The notes under the pieces were generated by a model. The model had not been told where the DNA came from. It was given only the letters and a program-made list of their open reading frames with translations, and did not search any database. Positions 12,997 through 23,803 of a stretch of DNA of 64,000 nucleotides are shown here, piece by piece (position 1 is the stretch's first letter; the number at the start of each line of letters is the position of its first letter). The DNA lies in the NCBI RefSeq assembly GCF_000275845.1, contig NW_006766889.1, positions 972,939 through 1,036,938 on the forward strand. Reading direction: 5' to 3'. The position numbers and the translations under genes are program-made. The DNA comes from Dichomitus squalens LYAD-421 SS1 (taxonomy: Eukaryota; Basidiomycota; Agaricomycetes; Polyporales; Polyporaceae).

Positions 12997-14295
12997 ATGC
13001 CCGTCGCTAGCTCATCTCGCTCGAAGAAACGCCACGCGCGAGCACCGTCCTCCGACATCGAGGAGGATTCCGGCCCGAGTCAGCACAAGCAAAACACACA
13101 GGAAGACGTAGAGATGGACGAAGATGAGGAGCCACGCAAGGCCAAGAAGAGCAAGAAGGACAAGCAGCGCGCGCCGAAGGACGACTCCGACGCGGAGGGC
13201 GAGGAAGAAGTGGAAGAGGACCTGCCCGTGCCGGAGATTAACGACCAGCCTCTGGACAAGAACCAGGCGATGAAAATACGCCAGATGGCGAGCGACTGGG
13301 GTTACACCCGTGACAAGGTCCACAACGCTAGTTATGGATTCCTGAGGGAAGTTGCGGCCTCTGTGGCTGAATTCACCGAGGGCGAGAAGGGAGAGAAGGT
13401 GTGTCTCATGTCGCTTGTGGCCGTTGGAAGAGCACTGCTGACGGGGGTCGGCATAGGCCTTGAAACAAATCGACGCGCTCATGCGTGAACTGCTCGATAC
13501 AGAGCAGCATTTGAATGCGCATGAGCAGGCCCTGGATGAGATTCACCAGAGGCTTATGAGGGGCGACAAGATTGTAGGTTATTCAGTCGCCTGGAGCACT
13601 TCTTCGGCTGTACTCAGAGCTCCCCAGGCTGGCGTTGCTGAAGCGTATGAAAAAGGCGTCCAGGAGAAGGTGAGGACGTACAAAGCGAAGACATCGCGGC
13701 AGAAGTACGCCAAGAGCGATAATTACACCAAGTTCAAGCAGGCAGTATACGTAGGTCACTCATGAGATCCTGTTCTACTCGACAGCTCAAGACATTCAAT
13801 CCCGCAGGAAGTGCACAATCCAGACACCGCAATGCCGCCGCTTGTCGATCTCATCCCTCGAGGTGCGGGGATCCCTTCTCTGTGTGTGGCTGAACGGCGC
13901 TAACAATGGGCTATAGAGGAGGGCGACGACAGCGACGACGAAGACGACGTCCAGATTGGAGGTATCACGCAGGACTACAAGTGTCCCCTCACGCTCACGC
14001 ACCTCATCGACCCATTGACCTCGTACGTACTTATCTCTATTCAAGGACAACTGAACTCACTTTCTGTTTCCTACCTTCCAGTAAGCTGTGCGGTCACTCC
14101 TACTCGGCCGCAGCTATTCGGGAGTATCTCGGCAAGGGAGGCAGGAAAGAATGTCCTGCGACGGGCTGTAAGAAGATGCTTGCCCTGTCTGATCTCGAGG
14201 CCGACCCAGCCCTGGCCAAGCGCGCAAAGGAGGCCGCGCGTCGCGAGCGTGCCCGAGAGAGCGATGAAGATGATGACGCCGAGGTCATCGAGTAA
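12997..14295 (+). CDS. NSE2: SMC5/6-complex SUMO ligase Nse2/Mms21
   Basis: Nse2 is the SP-RING SUMO E3 ligase of the nuclear Smc5/6 complex, used in DNA repair and recombination. The N-terminal part is acidic and Lys-rich (RKAKKSKKDKQRAPK). A helical region follows with LKQIDALMRELLDTEQHLNA and EQALDEIHQRLMRGDKI, expected to pair with the Smc5 coiled coil. The C-terminal zf-Nse domain reads TQDYKCPLTLTHLIDPLTS, then KLCGHSYSAAAIREYL and CPATGCKKML: the Cys/His ligands of an SP-RING are present. An acidic tail ends DDDAEVIE. Several short introns interrupt it, one of them inside the SP-RING. The ATG at 12997 was chosen because it follows the TATA-like stretch and opens the conserved protein; the frame is open further upstream. 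Confidence 0.92.
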
Positions 14296-14653
14296 ATGGC
14301 TTGCTTCGGTCCCAGTGGTTTGTTGCAGGACGTTCTGCGAGGCCAATAGACGTCCCTTGTAGACGAGGCTTTGGGAGAGCGAACGGCGAAGGTGGAGTCA
14401 TCGAGGAGCTCTATTTTTACTTTCTGCATCGTACTGTGTTCTGTCTGTAATAGTATGCTAGATCTTTGTGTACGTGTACTTAACCTAAATTATGTGTACC
14501 TGCTAGTCGTGCTCCTGCCCCTGGCCGTCGTCCGGCGCTCACGGTGCGACCCGGTGTGACGCTCAGACTGTGACCTCCTACGTGACATGCTCGTCCGCAC
14601 AGGCCGCCAGACGCCCACAAGTCCAGCTCGTCTGTCACCTCCACCAGCCCAAA

Positions 14654-15616
14654 ATGCTTTCTGCGCCTACAGCAGCATCTCGCGCGGCGCGCACCGTCTG
14701 CGCACTCTCAACCCGCTCCCGCCGCCTGGCGACCCATGTCCCCGCAGTCGCGTCCGCTGCAAGCTCGAGCATGCCGTCGTCGGACGGTCCGCTGCGCCCG
14801 CACCTCGGCATCGAGGTGAACCCGGAGCACGGGCTGTACGCCTTCTTCCGGAAGAAGGAGAAGGACGGGAAGCCGTACTACGACACGGTCGAGCCCATGG
14901 ACATGACGGCGGACCAGAGCGGTGCGTCGACGTCGTTTGCTTGCCGCTCGATGTGGGCGAGAGCTGTGTGCTGACCTTCTTTGGGTGTCGCTTGACCGCC
15001 TACCCGTGCCGACGTTGCAGGTCGTGCGTGGACCGCGGCGGAGCTGAGGCGGAAGAGCTTCAAGGACCTGCACACGTTGTGGTACGTCGTGCTCCGGGAG
15101 CGGAACTTGCTCGCGACACAGCAGGCGGAAGCGAGGAGAATGGGCGCGAACGAGCAGACTCTTGGCTTGTGGGCGAAGGCGTTCAGGGTATGTCTCATCT
15201 CTTGTCTTCGACTTCTTGGAGCTCGGCTCGCGTTTGGACCCTGGCGCGACACACTGTCTCTATCGCCTATCACTCTACGCTCTTCAGGAGCCGCTTCGTT
15301 TTGTGCCGCTCTCTTTCTACTACATTCCCCCCTCCGCTCACGCGCCTCCCTTGGACTCTAGTGCCGCAAAACGATGGCGCGCATCAAGTACGTCATCAAC
15401 GAGCGACGTCTGGCGTACGAGGGCGCCATGAAGATCTACGGCGAGCGGCGGGAGGAGGCTCTCGAGGCGGACAAGATCGCCCGCAAAGAGGCGGAGGAAG
15501 CGGAACGAAAGAGGGTGGCAAAGGAGTGGGCGAGGAAGCGGTCAAACCCTGTCGAGGACATGGTGACCCGGTCACTCTTCGAGACCGTGCCAGAGACGGT
15601 CGGGCAGAAGGCGTAG
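14654..15616 (+). CDS. MRPL4: Mitochondrial large-subunit ribosomal protein uL29m (L47/MRPL4)
   Basis: Three exons (14654-14921, 15021-15187, 15362-15616) encode 229 residues. The first 40 or so residues form a mitochondrial presequence rich in Ala, Ser and Arg ([20 protein letters not shown]). The MRP-L47 domain follows: [20 protein letters not shown], then [20 protein letters not shown] and [20 protein letters not shown], continuing with [19 protein letters not shown]. The C-terminal third is a charged helix ([16 protein letters not shown]). uL29m sits near the polypeptide exit tunnel of the mitoribosome. It lies on the same strand as NSE2, 358 bp downstream. The length and both junctions fit the family well. 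Confidence 0.94.
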
Positions 15617-16018
15617 AGCTGAGATGGGAGGGGATGTATATTGTACTAGACATGGTAATAGCACGCTCTCTGGAGACCCGCACCGTCCATTCTTATCGAG
15701 ACACTGCTGGAGCTGCCTCACGCAAGAATGTCTGCTCATTCTTTACCTCGGGACTTCGTAGCAGGCCGAGGGAAGCTTGGCGCGTTAAGTGGATGGTCGG
15801 CGTTCTATCTTCCCACTGCGCGATGATGTGGGGTGGCGCGAAGTCCTCTTCCCTGAGACAATCTGGCAGGACATGGGGATGACAGGTGGGCCAGAATGGT
15901 ATTGCGCCCAACAGGACCCAGAGGCTGCTACCATCGTGAGCTACGTGCGAGACCACATGGTCAGCATGTACGCACATCTTCACCGCCAACCCTCCGGTAA
16001 TTTATTGCTGAGCCTCGG
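15617..16018. other. Convergent intergenic region (3' ends of uL29m and SDHAF1)
   Basis: No gene is supported here. It should contain the 3' untranslated regions of the two converging genes; open frames on both strands lack recognisable motifs. Confidence 0.6.
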
Positions 16019-16422
16019 CTATGTTGTACGCCCGGTGTCTGGAGTGGCCGCCTCGTTCATCTCCCTCCTGTACGGGTTTTGTGCGCCCCACTGGACCATC
16101 TCGCTGCTCACGAAGCAGTCTCTGACCTTGGGGTCTTCGTACATCTCGAGCTGGCGGCGTCCGCGACGGAGGCGGTGCTCGATCGTCGCAATGTCACGGG
16201 GAGAGATGGAGGCTGCCTCGGTCTTGAAGGTGTACCGGACGAAGAGCCGGAATTTAGGCTGGGCAGCTAGCGGTTTCGAGTTCGCCATCCTCAGTGCTCT
16301 ATGTCATAAAAAAGGCGGTGAGCGGGGTCACACAAAGGAGAATTGCCGGGGTAGTCGGAGGAGACGGACCTGCGGTATAGCGAGAGCACGTCCTTCTGTA
16401 GCCCCGAGCGTCTTAGTGACAT
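16019..16422 (-). CDS. SDH6: Succinate dehydrogenase assembly factor 1 (LYR protein)
   Basis: Two exons (16422-16370 and 16289-16019) give 107 residues, close to the family size. The first short exon carries the LYR motif (SLRRSGLQKDVLSLYRR). The second carries FRLFVRYTFKTEAASISPRD and the conserved IEHRLRRGRRQLEMYEDP. SDHAF1/Sdh6 is a mitochondrial matrix protein that helps insert Fe-S clusters into the succinate dehydrogenase iron-sulfur subunit of complex II. The LYR tripeptide binds the Fe-S delivery machinery. It is head-to-head with NDUFAF6 across a 359-bp promoter. The 5' exon is only 53 nt, so automated annotation may miss it. Confidence 0.88.
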
Positions 16423-16781
16423 TGCCGCTGGTAGTACTACTAGTCTCAGGTCTTTCCCCACCTTCTTAAGAAGTGTTAGATACTGAAGCTGGTAAGAGAG
16501 CAAGTGAGGACTGAGATGGACGATTGCAAGACCCAGACAGTCGAATCCACTTAAGGCGGCGCGAGCCGGATCGGCTTCGACTCCCGACTCCGAACTATCC
16601 GGGGGCCACCACTCGTCACGGGGCGTCACGCGTGTTACGCAGGGTGACGCAGCGCGTCGGAGTCACGTCGTCGCGTCATAGGTCTTAGTGAGAGGCCCCC
16701 ATCTCTGTGCCCTCCCCTCCTCGTCCTCTGCAGTCATTGACTGGCTTTCTGTTGCTGTGTCGCGACGCTCTCACTCCTCAC
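16423..16781. promoter_or_regulatory. Shared promoter of SDHAF1 and NDUFAF6 with clustered CGTCA/TGACG motifs
   Basis: The region lies between two divergent start codons. CGTCA occurs at 16614-16618, 16624-16628 and 16674-16678. TGACG occurs at 16645-16649, and TCACGTC overlaps 16663-16669. Such half-sites can bind bZIP (ATF/CREB-type) factors. The motif density is visible; the regulatory role is inferred. Confidence 0.5.
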
Positions 16782-18502
16782 ATGCTAAGGCCTTTGCAGC
16801 AATCTTTGCGTCTCCCATATCGACCTCTCCGCACAGCGCGGCTACTACCGTCTGTCTCTGCCGTGAGGTCCCTCGCCACGCACTCCAGTCACTCCGAGGC
16901 TGGAGTGGCAGACCCGGCTGCTTATTGCAAGGACTATGTGCGCAAACGGGACTATGAGAGTTACCTCATTGGAGGCTTCTATCCCCGACACCTGCAAGGC
17001 CCATTCTTCGCGCTTCGCGCCTTCTATGTGAGTCAATGCATCTTATTGCCTTTCATTACGGTCCCATCCAGCCGAACGTGTGCCTGCAAGCTCTGTGCTA
17101 CCGAGTCTTTCGGGAAAACGCTGTAACACGGTTTGGGAGCATGGTATGTAGTGGTGAGCAGTGTCTTCGTGAGAAGGCTTACGCACCTCGTGGGCCGGCC
17201 TATGTGAAAATGAAACAGCGTCTAGCCATCCACCTACATGCACAGAGATTGCGCCATGCGCATCCGGCGGTATTCCTGGGAGACCCCCCTCTGCTATGTG
17301 CGGGATATCGATAGGCATTCGCATGGGACAAAATCCTCAAGCTTTCATCTATCTCGCCCTTAGTCGGAGCCTGTTTCTTTTGACTGTGGGAGCAGCATGT
17401 GTGACATGTGTCTGACAGCTCGATGCATCCTAGGTGGAGCTGGCTTCTATACAGGACAACGTCACCAATTCTATGATCGGCAAAATGCGCCTGCAGTTCT
17501 GGCGGGACGCCATCAAAAGCATCGCTGATGTACGCTCAGTTGCTACCTCCCCAGCCTTCGCTCTGACCGCTGCCCAACGTAGGGCAGACCGCCACAACAT
17601 CCCATTGCGCTGGCATTATATGATGCTTCACAGAGGGCAAACTTCCCTGCATATCACTTCCGCAGGATCATTGATGCACGGGTACGCCTTCCTTCGGATA
17701 AGTGTATTGTGGGATGACGGGCGGGACGCTCTGACGTGTTACGCACAGGACGCTGAGCTGCACACACCCACGCACCTCACCGTGGAATCCTTGACAAGAC
17801 ACGCCGAGTCGACAGCATCGACATACTTCTACCTCCTGTTGTCATTGCTAAACCTATCGTCATCGGATACGTTCTCCCATGCCGCATCCCACCTCGGAGT
17901 CGCACAGACCATCCAGGTACTGCTGCGCGCCCTGCCTTATCATGCATCTAAAGGGAGGATGATCATCCCCGCCGAAATCACTGCCCGGCACGGCGTTCGC
18001 CAAGAGGATGTCTTCCGCAGGGGTGGGAACGCGGACGGCATCTCCGACGCCGTCTTTGAGTTCGCGACAGTCGCCAACGACAACTTGCTCACCGCACGCG
18101 AGATGTTCAAACAGTCAAGTGGCGGGGAGGGCGGGACGGTACCGCGGGTGGCCATGCCGGTCTTCCTTTACGGGGTATGTCGTTCCCTCTTCTGTGCCAG
18201 GCGTCCGTTAGAGATCGAAGTCAAAGAGTGAAAAAAGTTTTCTTCGATGGTTTTGAATCCTATTCACCCGTGACGTCCCACCGACGTGCAGGGACGGCCC
18301 GGGGAGGGAGGATGCTGACAGGGATTGTCGACTGTCGCCTGACCGAACGTTAACGCACCTTTTTTGCTCATAGCTACCGACGCGAGATTACCTCGGACGC
18401 CTCGAGGCGGTGAATTTTGACGCGTTCGCCCCGTCTGTACAGTTGCGAGACTGGAAGTTGCCGTGGAAAATCTGGCGGGGTTACTACAAGGGAGACTTTT
18501 GA
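16782..18502 (+). CDS. NDUFAF6-like complex I assembly factor (squalene/phytoene synthase fold)
   Basis: Five exons (16782-17027, 17434-17529, 17583-17681, 17749-18174, 18374-18502) give 331 residues with all joins in frame. The N-terminus is a clear mitochondrial presequence (MLRPLQQSLRLPYRPLRTAR). The isoprenoid-synthase-like domain then reads CKDYVRKRDYESYLIGGFYP, LQGPFFALRAFYVELASIQD and KMRLQFWRDAI, with LRALPYHASKGRMIIPAEI further on. It ends in the typical DWKLPWKIWRGYYKGDF. NDUFAF6 is needed for early complex I assembly; enzymatic activity is not established for the family. An ATG at 16707 is also in frame, but 16782 gives the better presequence. Introns 1 (406 nt) and 4 (199 nt) are long for this genome. 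Confidence 0.9.
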
Positions 18503-19056
18503 CGCTAGGGCTAGTGCAGGCGGTAGAAGTTGGCATCGGGCACCCCGGCAGGGGTGGGCTGGCCCAGGCTGTGGTGCTTAGCAGGATATTGTGGTTCCGC
18601 CAATATATTACACGTCTTTCGTGCCTATACCGTTGCGCTAGCTGTCGCACAAAGTTGGTAAAGGATGGTTTTGGAGAACGGTGGAGGCGAGCGCCTGCGA
18701 GCATGCCCAGGGCCCCTGCAGGCCGATCCGCTACCGGATCCGAGAAGGCTGGCGGACCTCCAAATCCCGTACACTCTCCTCCAAGCGTTTTGGTGGCAGA
18801 TCGTTCCTTGTCCCCTCCCTACCATCTCCGGTTCCCCTCTTCCACCTCCCGCCGTCCCGCCCCTGCCCCGTAGTGCCGACCCTGGCACGCTCGCGTTCTG
18901 GACCCGTACGACGACCCCTCGTGTGCACCTCATCACATCCCCCTCCGCAGCTGCTCATAACCTGTTTGCTGCCACTCCCGAGAACGCTCAATTGAGACAG
19001 ACCCTAACGACCATATCGCTTCAAAGCCACAATCGCACTGTGGAAGCCCTTCAAGC

Positions 19057-22000
19057 ATGGATCAACTATGTGGTATGTCACTGCGGCGGGTCCGGGCAGT
19101 CGCACAGCAGAGCAGAGCTAATCGTATCTTCCCCACCTACACAGACGAGATCCTGCAGCTCATCCTCAACGAGCTGAACAGCCCCGCCGCGTTCGCCGCG
19201 CTCTCGAAACGCCACTATGAGTTCGGAAAGGATCCGTACGTGCGCGCGATGTACTTCCTCGCCCGCCACGGGCACATCCAGGCGCTGTACTGGGCTCTGG
19301 GGAGGGGTAGACTGCTGAACGAGAGGGTGCTCGATGTGAGTCTTTTGGTTGCGCGCCTCAATTTCCTTTTGCGCTTTTTCTTCGAGCTATCTGTCGGCTT
19401 CGACCATGTTCCCGTTGCATCCTTCTCCTCCCCGGGGAGCTGGCCTTTCTCGCTCTCATCCTTCCCCAGCGCTATCGTAGCTAGGGGCCCCCCGCTGCAC
19501 GGGTTGGGTCTGGCACGGTATCACGTCATCCCCTCGGGGGGAAGCAAGCAAGCGTGGTGAGAGCTCGTCGGCTGTCAGCAAGGAATGCTCAAGGTTCGAA
19601 ACCTTGTAAGATCCGCTGGAGGAGTTCCTTTACCACTTCGGTCATGTCCCTTCCAGGCGAGAGGAACTGCACGCCGTGTGCCGCGCCCCCCTGTCACCTA
19701 CGCTCACGCCGCGCGGGGGGCCGCAAAATGACTCGGCTGCGGTTGGTGGTGCACGCATGCTTGATCCTTGATGCTTCCGCCACAGACGCATGAAACGTTT
19801 GCGCCAGGACGCGGGGCGCACTGCAGGCGACGGGAGGCAGGATGGGATAATAGCGTGGACGTGCTGCGTGCGTGCATCCCGCGATTCTGCCGCTGTCCCT
19901 TGTGGTCGCGGCCGCCGCCGGCGTGTCTGGCTATATGCGGGCTTCTGTCGTGCCACACGCCTCTGCATAGATGCCCCTCGTTTCGGTACGTGTTATGGGG
20001 ACTCTGTGCGGCCGTTCGAATGACGGACACACATGCGTCGGCGGTCTGCGGGGGCCGTCGATGTGCCCGCACGATCTGGGCTGTCACGGGCTGAAGAGTG
20101 CGGATTATGCCCTTTTCCTTGCGAAGGAGGTTCTGGCATATCCCAGGTTGGCTTCGTCACTCTATGTCCACAGCCCGGGACAGGTGGACATGGTTTCGTT
20201 CCTAGCACATGAGAGATGCCGCAGATGCCGTACGGCAGCCGTACCTGGTAATTCCTCGAGATTTGTGGTTACGTCCAGGATGCGCATATTTGGGTCCTCG
20301 AGCTGTCTGTTGGCTCTGAGAAAAATGACTCCTGCTTGCAACGATCCAATCAACTTGGCTCGCAACCAGTAGAGTTGGCCTGAAAGAGCCTCGAAGCGTT
20401 CGTGGACGTCCGGGTAGATAGTTGGCCCGAGACTTTGTGTTTAGTGCCCCCGGCGCAGCTCTTGCAATAGCCGCAGTCTGCTGATCATTGCTGACGCTGA
20501 TCCACAGATCCTTTTGGGGAGCGGCGCCCACCTCTCGAGGTATCTGGCCCAAATGGCCATACACCACTATTTCCGCACACAGGTCTCCTTTATCAAGACG
20601 CGCTGGGTGCGGACGCTCACTCTCCCCGTCTTCACGCACTTCCTCTCCATCGCGTCGCGCATGTATGGCGACATCCCGGTGGGAAAGGGGGAAGACGACG
20701 GGACGATCCTGTCGCTGTTCTTGAAGCAGAGCAGGTTTCCGACCGAGTACCGAGCGGCCAAGTGGGAGCAGGTGCGGGATGTGGTTGAGAAATATAAGGT
20801 GCGTGGCCGCGGCACCTGCTACAGGCTCCGACAACTCAATCATGCGCGGGGACAGTTCATCCCGTTCTCGGATAGGGTGAGTGCTTTAAACTCTAATTCA
20901 AATGCGGAACGAAGGTTTGATGGTTCGGCACAATCCTCATAGGATCCTATGATGGCCCAGTATCCGCTCGTGCTTGCCATAGAGCCCCGTCTCCTGCCCT
21001 TTGCTCGACAGAACGGGTTCCATATGGATCGCAAGGTGTGTAGGCCATACGTCTAACGTGATCGCAGCAGTCCTGATGACGTCGCTCTGCGATAATCCAG
21101 TATCGAGATTTCGTCTTCCGCAGAATGTTTGAGAAGCCCGCCGTCATGTTTGAATCCCGGGCAGATGAGATTGTACAGAATGTACGCGAGCTGTCGCGGC
21201 TAGACACTGAGTACGGTTCCGTTCCCTCACAAGCTCTGCCTGCTGTACGTCTGTGTCTTGCTCATGTCTCTTGCTTTGGCGTCGGTTCCGTGGGAGCAGC
21301 ATGTTTCTCAGTCGGACGGTTGCGGCAGAGATCTGCATGGAAGCAAAGACGAACGAACCGGCGTACGCGGCGCTTAAGCGTCTCGACAAGGAAGGCGTTC
21401 TGCGCTTCGAGCTATCGTACGTCACCGTACCCCCTACACGTGTCTCTCAGGCTCACCCCCGTTATTTCTGACCAGCTCTGTCGTCCAGGACCTGATTAAG
21501 GCGAGTAGAGACCAGGGCTGCGGGCCAGACAGTCAAACTGACATACCCGGACAGCTTTTCCTGAACACTCGGTCCGTAACTACGACACATACGGCTTCAG
21601 TCCTGCGGGTGCTCCATAAGGACTTCCCATCAGAGGACCCGACTGTCCGTCTTGTATTGCTACTCACCGTGTTCCTCTCCGACCCGTCACACCTTCCCGA
21701 GAGTCTTGTCCCGACGCCGAACACTGCAGGGCTCTTTGAGCGGTATGTCGAGTCGTGTAGCGACGAGATCGAGGACATGAACCTCGGTCCGCTCACTCGG
21801 AAGGACATCGTCGACATCCTCCTGAGCAAGTTCGTCCCGGAGCGCTTCGGAGGGATCCTCGAGTACGCCCGCTCGGTCCTGGACCTCGATAAGGAGGCGA
21901 TGCGGTGCGTCATCACCGAGGTCGCGCTCGGATGCCTTGAGATCGGATGCAAGGGAAGAATGCTCGCGAAGCTCGTCGCCACGTACTCGTACCTTTCGGA

Positions 22001-23803
22001 CGTCATCGCCTCGCACATCGTGAAGACCTACCGCATCCAGCTCGAGGACCTCCCGCCGGCGGAGGACGAGAAGGCGTGCAAGGAGTTCGCTGCGCCGCTG
22101 TGCGCCGACCTGCTCTTGATGCGGAAAGGTATCCCGATGACGTTCGAGGAAGTAGCTGCGCCGCTGGTTCCACCGACTGTGGAGCCTGCGCCCCCTCCTC
22201 AGCCTGAGTCAGAGCCTGCCGAGAACGAAGAGGAGGTCGGAGCGGGCGAAGATGAGGTCGAGGAGGGAGCGGAGGGTCCAGAAACGCCTGCTGAAACCGA
22301 GGGCGAGGACCTGGTGCGTGCCTCCTGTCATGCGTGCGTCTCTTGGTGGCACCATTCGCTAAATTTCGCTCTCTTCATCTACGGCGGTTGTTAGGGTGTT
22401 ATCGGCCAGGACACATTATCCGCCATGATCCGCAAAGACGAGATGCAGCCCTCACGCCGGAGGCGGTATCACGAGCTGTACACGAACTACCACGACAGCA
22501 TCGGCAAGTTGCCTTATCCGGCCGGTATGTGGTTCCTCCGTCTCTGCGCCGCTGTCGCGAAGATCCGGCTGCTGCGGGATTTTTGCTTGTGAGACGTATT
22601 TCGGCTCACATACGGTTCTGTATTGTCTAGATTACACACAGGTCGGCACATGGATCCAGAACCATTATGGACACCTCAGTGCGGTCGCTGCAGTCATCCG
22701 TCTGCACGCGGTCATCAATCAGAACTACACGGTGCGTAGAGTTGGCTGGGCGCACGGCGTCCACACCGGTCTTCTCGAGCCGCTGGCTTATCGCTTCTGT
22801 TTGTTTTATTTCCATTTTATTTCCATGTACGCAAACCGCAGGTGCTGCATCACTATCTGTATAACGGGGACGGGCCGGCACACTCGGGCCGAGTACCGAC
22901 GACGCTAAAGCAGTTCAAGATCCTCGCGCGTCTCGGCCGGACGCCGAGCATGTCACTCTACGACGATATCGAGGCAGGAACGGAGTTTTACTTCAGCGAG
23001 GAGGACTACCTCAGCCAGGAAGAGCTGAACGGCACTGCACAGCCCCCGTTAAAGAAGGCTACCCGGCGCGCGAAGGTGAAGTGCGAGGCTAGCCCCACTC
23101 CCGGACCGTCTTCCGCGGGCATGTCCACGTCGAGACGGGCGGAGGCAGCAGGGCCGAGTGCAGGGCCGAGTGCGGGCGCGGGCTCGCAGGGGCGAAAGCG
23201 GCCGCGTCGGAGTGTGGCGAGCTCGGTCAAATCGTACGTGGTGCCGGACAGCGACGACGAGGATATCGTGATGGAAGGGGAAGACGATATCTTGCAGAAG
23301 TTTGCGAAGAAGCGTCGGCAGGAGACGAACATGCAACGATGGATCAAGCAGCTTGCGATCCTGTTCAAAGAGGAACAGCGAAAGGTATGTGTTTCCATGC
23401 TCCTTGGGACCCGTGCATCATGCATCATATGTCTCGGGAAATTGCGAGCTGCGCGCGACTTACGTGTTCTGTGCCCTTTTGTGTTGTTTTGCAGTACAAC
23501 GAGAGGAAACGCCGGATACACACGTTGTCACCGCCGGGGGCGAAAGTGAAGGTGCCTAAGGTACGTGCTGCTTGCCGGAGCGACGAAAATAGTGCTAATG
23601 AGTCTTGCCATGGGCACGCTGCACGCTAGACCGAGTTTCACAAGTCGCTTGCTTTCAATCTTCCCCGCTTGCGCCGGATCGATCGGGTGAGACGGGAAAA
23701 GCTGTATGGAACGGACATTGCGGACGTGGACATGAGCGAGAGCGACGAGGACGAGTATCAGTATCGGACCACGCGCTCGAAACGACGCAAGGTAGAAAAC
23801 TAG
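19057..23803 (+). CDS. Large conserved-looking protein of unknown function (possible F-box-like N-terminus)
   Basis: I do not recognise a named family. The N-terminus (DEILQLILNELNSPAAFAAL followed by SKRHYEFGKDPYVRAMYFLA) looks like an F-box-type helix pair. Helical blocks follow, such as YLAQMAIHHYFRTQVSFIKT, MAQYPLVLAIEPRLLPFARQ, TVAAEICMEAKTNEPAYAAL and LTRKDIVDILLSKFVPERFG. After an acidic Pro/Glu-rich linker come VIGQDTLSAMIRKDEMQPSR, GTWIQNHYGHLSAVAAVIRL and KQFKILARLGRTPSMSLYDD. The C-terminus has basic tracts (GRKRPRRS, TRSKRRKVEN) suggesting nuclear localisation. About ten introns are needed, one of 1,172 nt. The start is uncertain. ATG 19057 followed by a GTATGT donor at 19073 splices in frame to 19145. 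A separate ORF at 18665-19177 overlaps it and could belong to the true first exon. Confidence 0.65.
19336..20507 (+). other. 1,172-nt intron of the unknown large gene
   Basis: Exons on both sides are continuous (ERVLD | ILLGSGAHLSRYL) with GTGAGT at 19336 and CACAG ending at 20507, so the whole stretch must be intronic. Most introns here are 50-100 nt. The interior is GC-rich with no recognised gene. On the minus strand, about 20425-20255, there is an open stretch with a peptide-like reading (YPDVHERFEALSGQLYWLRA) that ends at a GTACGG donor-like site. I found no clear terminal repeats. Confidence 0.6.

Noticed and set aside
14587..15882. 431-codon plus ORF
   Set aside because: Different frame across the uL29m gene; its translation is Arg/Gly-rich and reads through uL29m exons and introns, whose correct frame matches a known family.
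19570..19620. tRNA-like T-arm (CAAGG TTCGAAA CCTTG)
   Set aside because: No matching acceptor stem, D-arm or anticodon arm could be laid out upstream; probably chance.
20202..20843. 213-codon minus ORF
   Set aside because: Mostly antisense to an exon of the unknown large gene. A different minus frame within the intron is more peptide-like and is reported separately.
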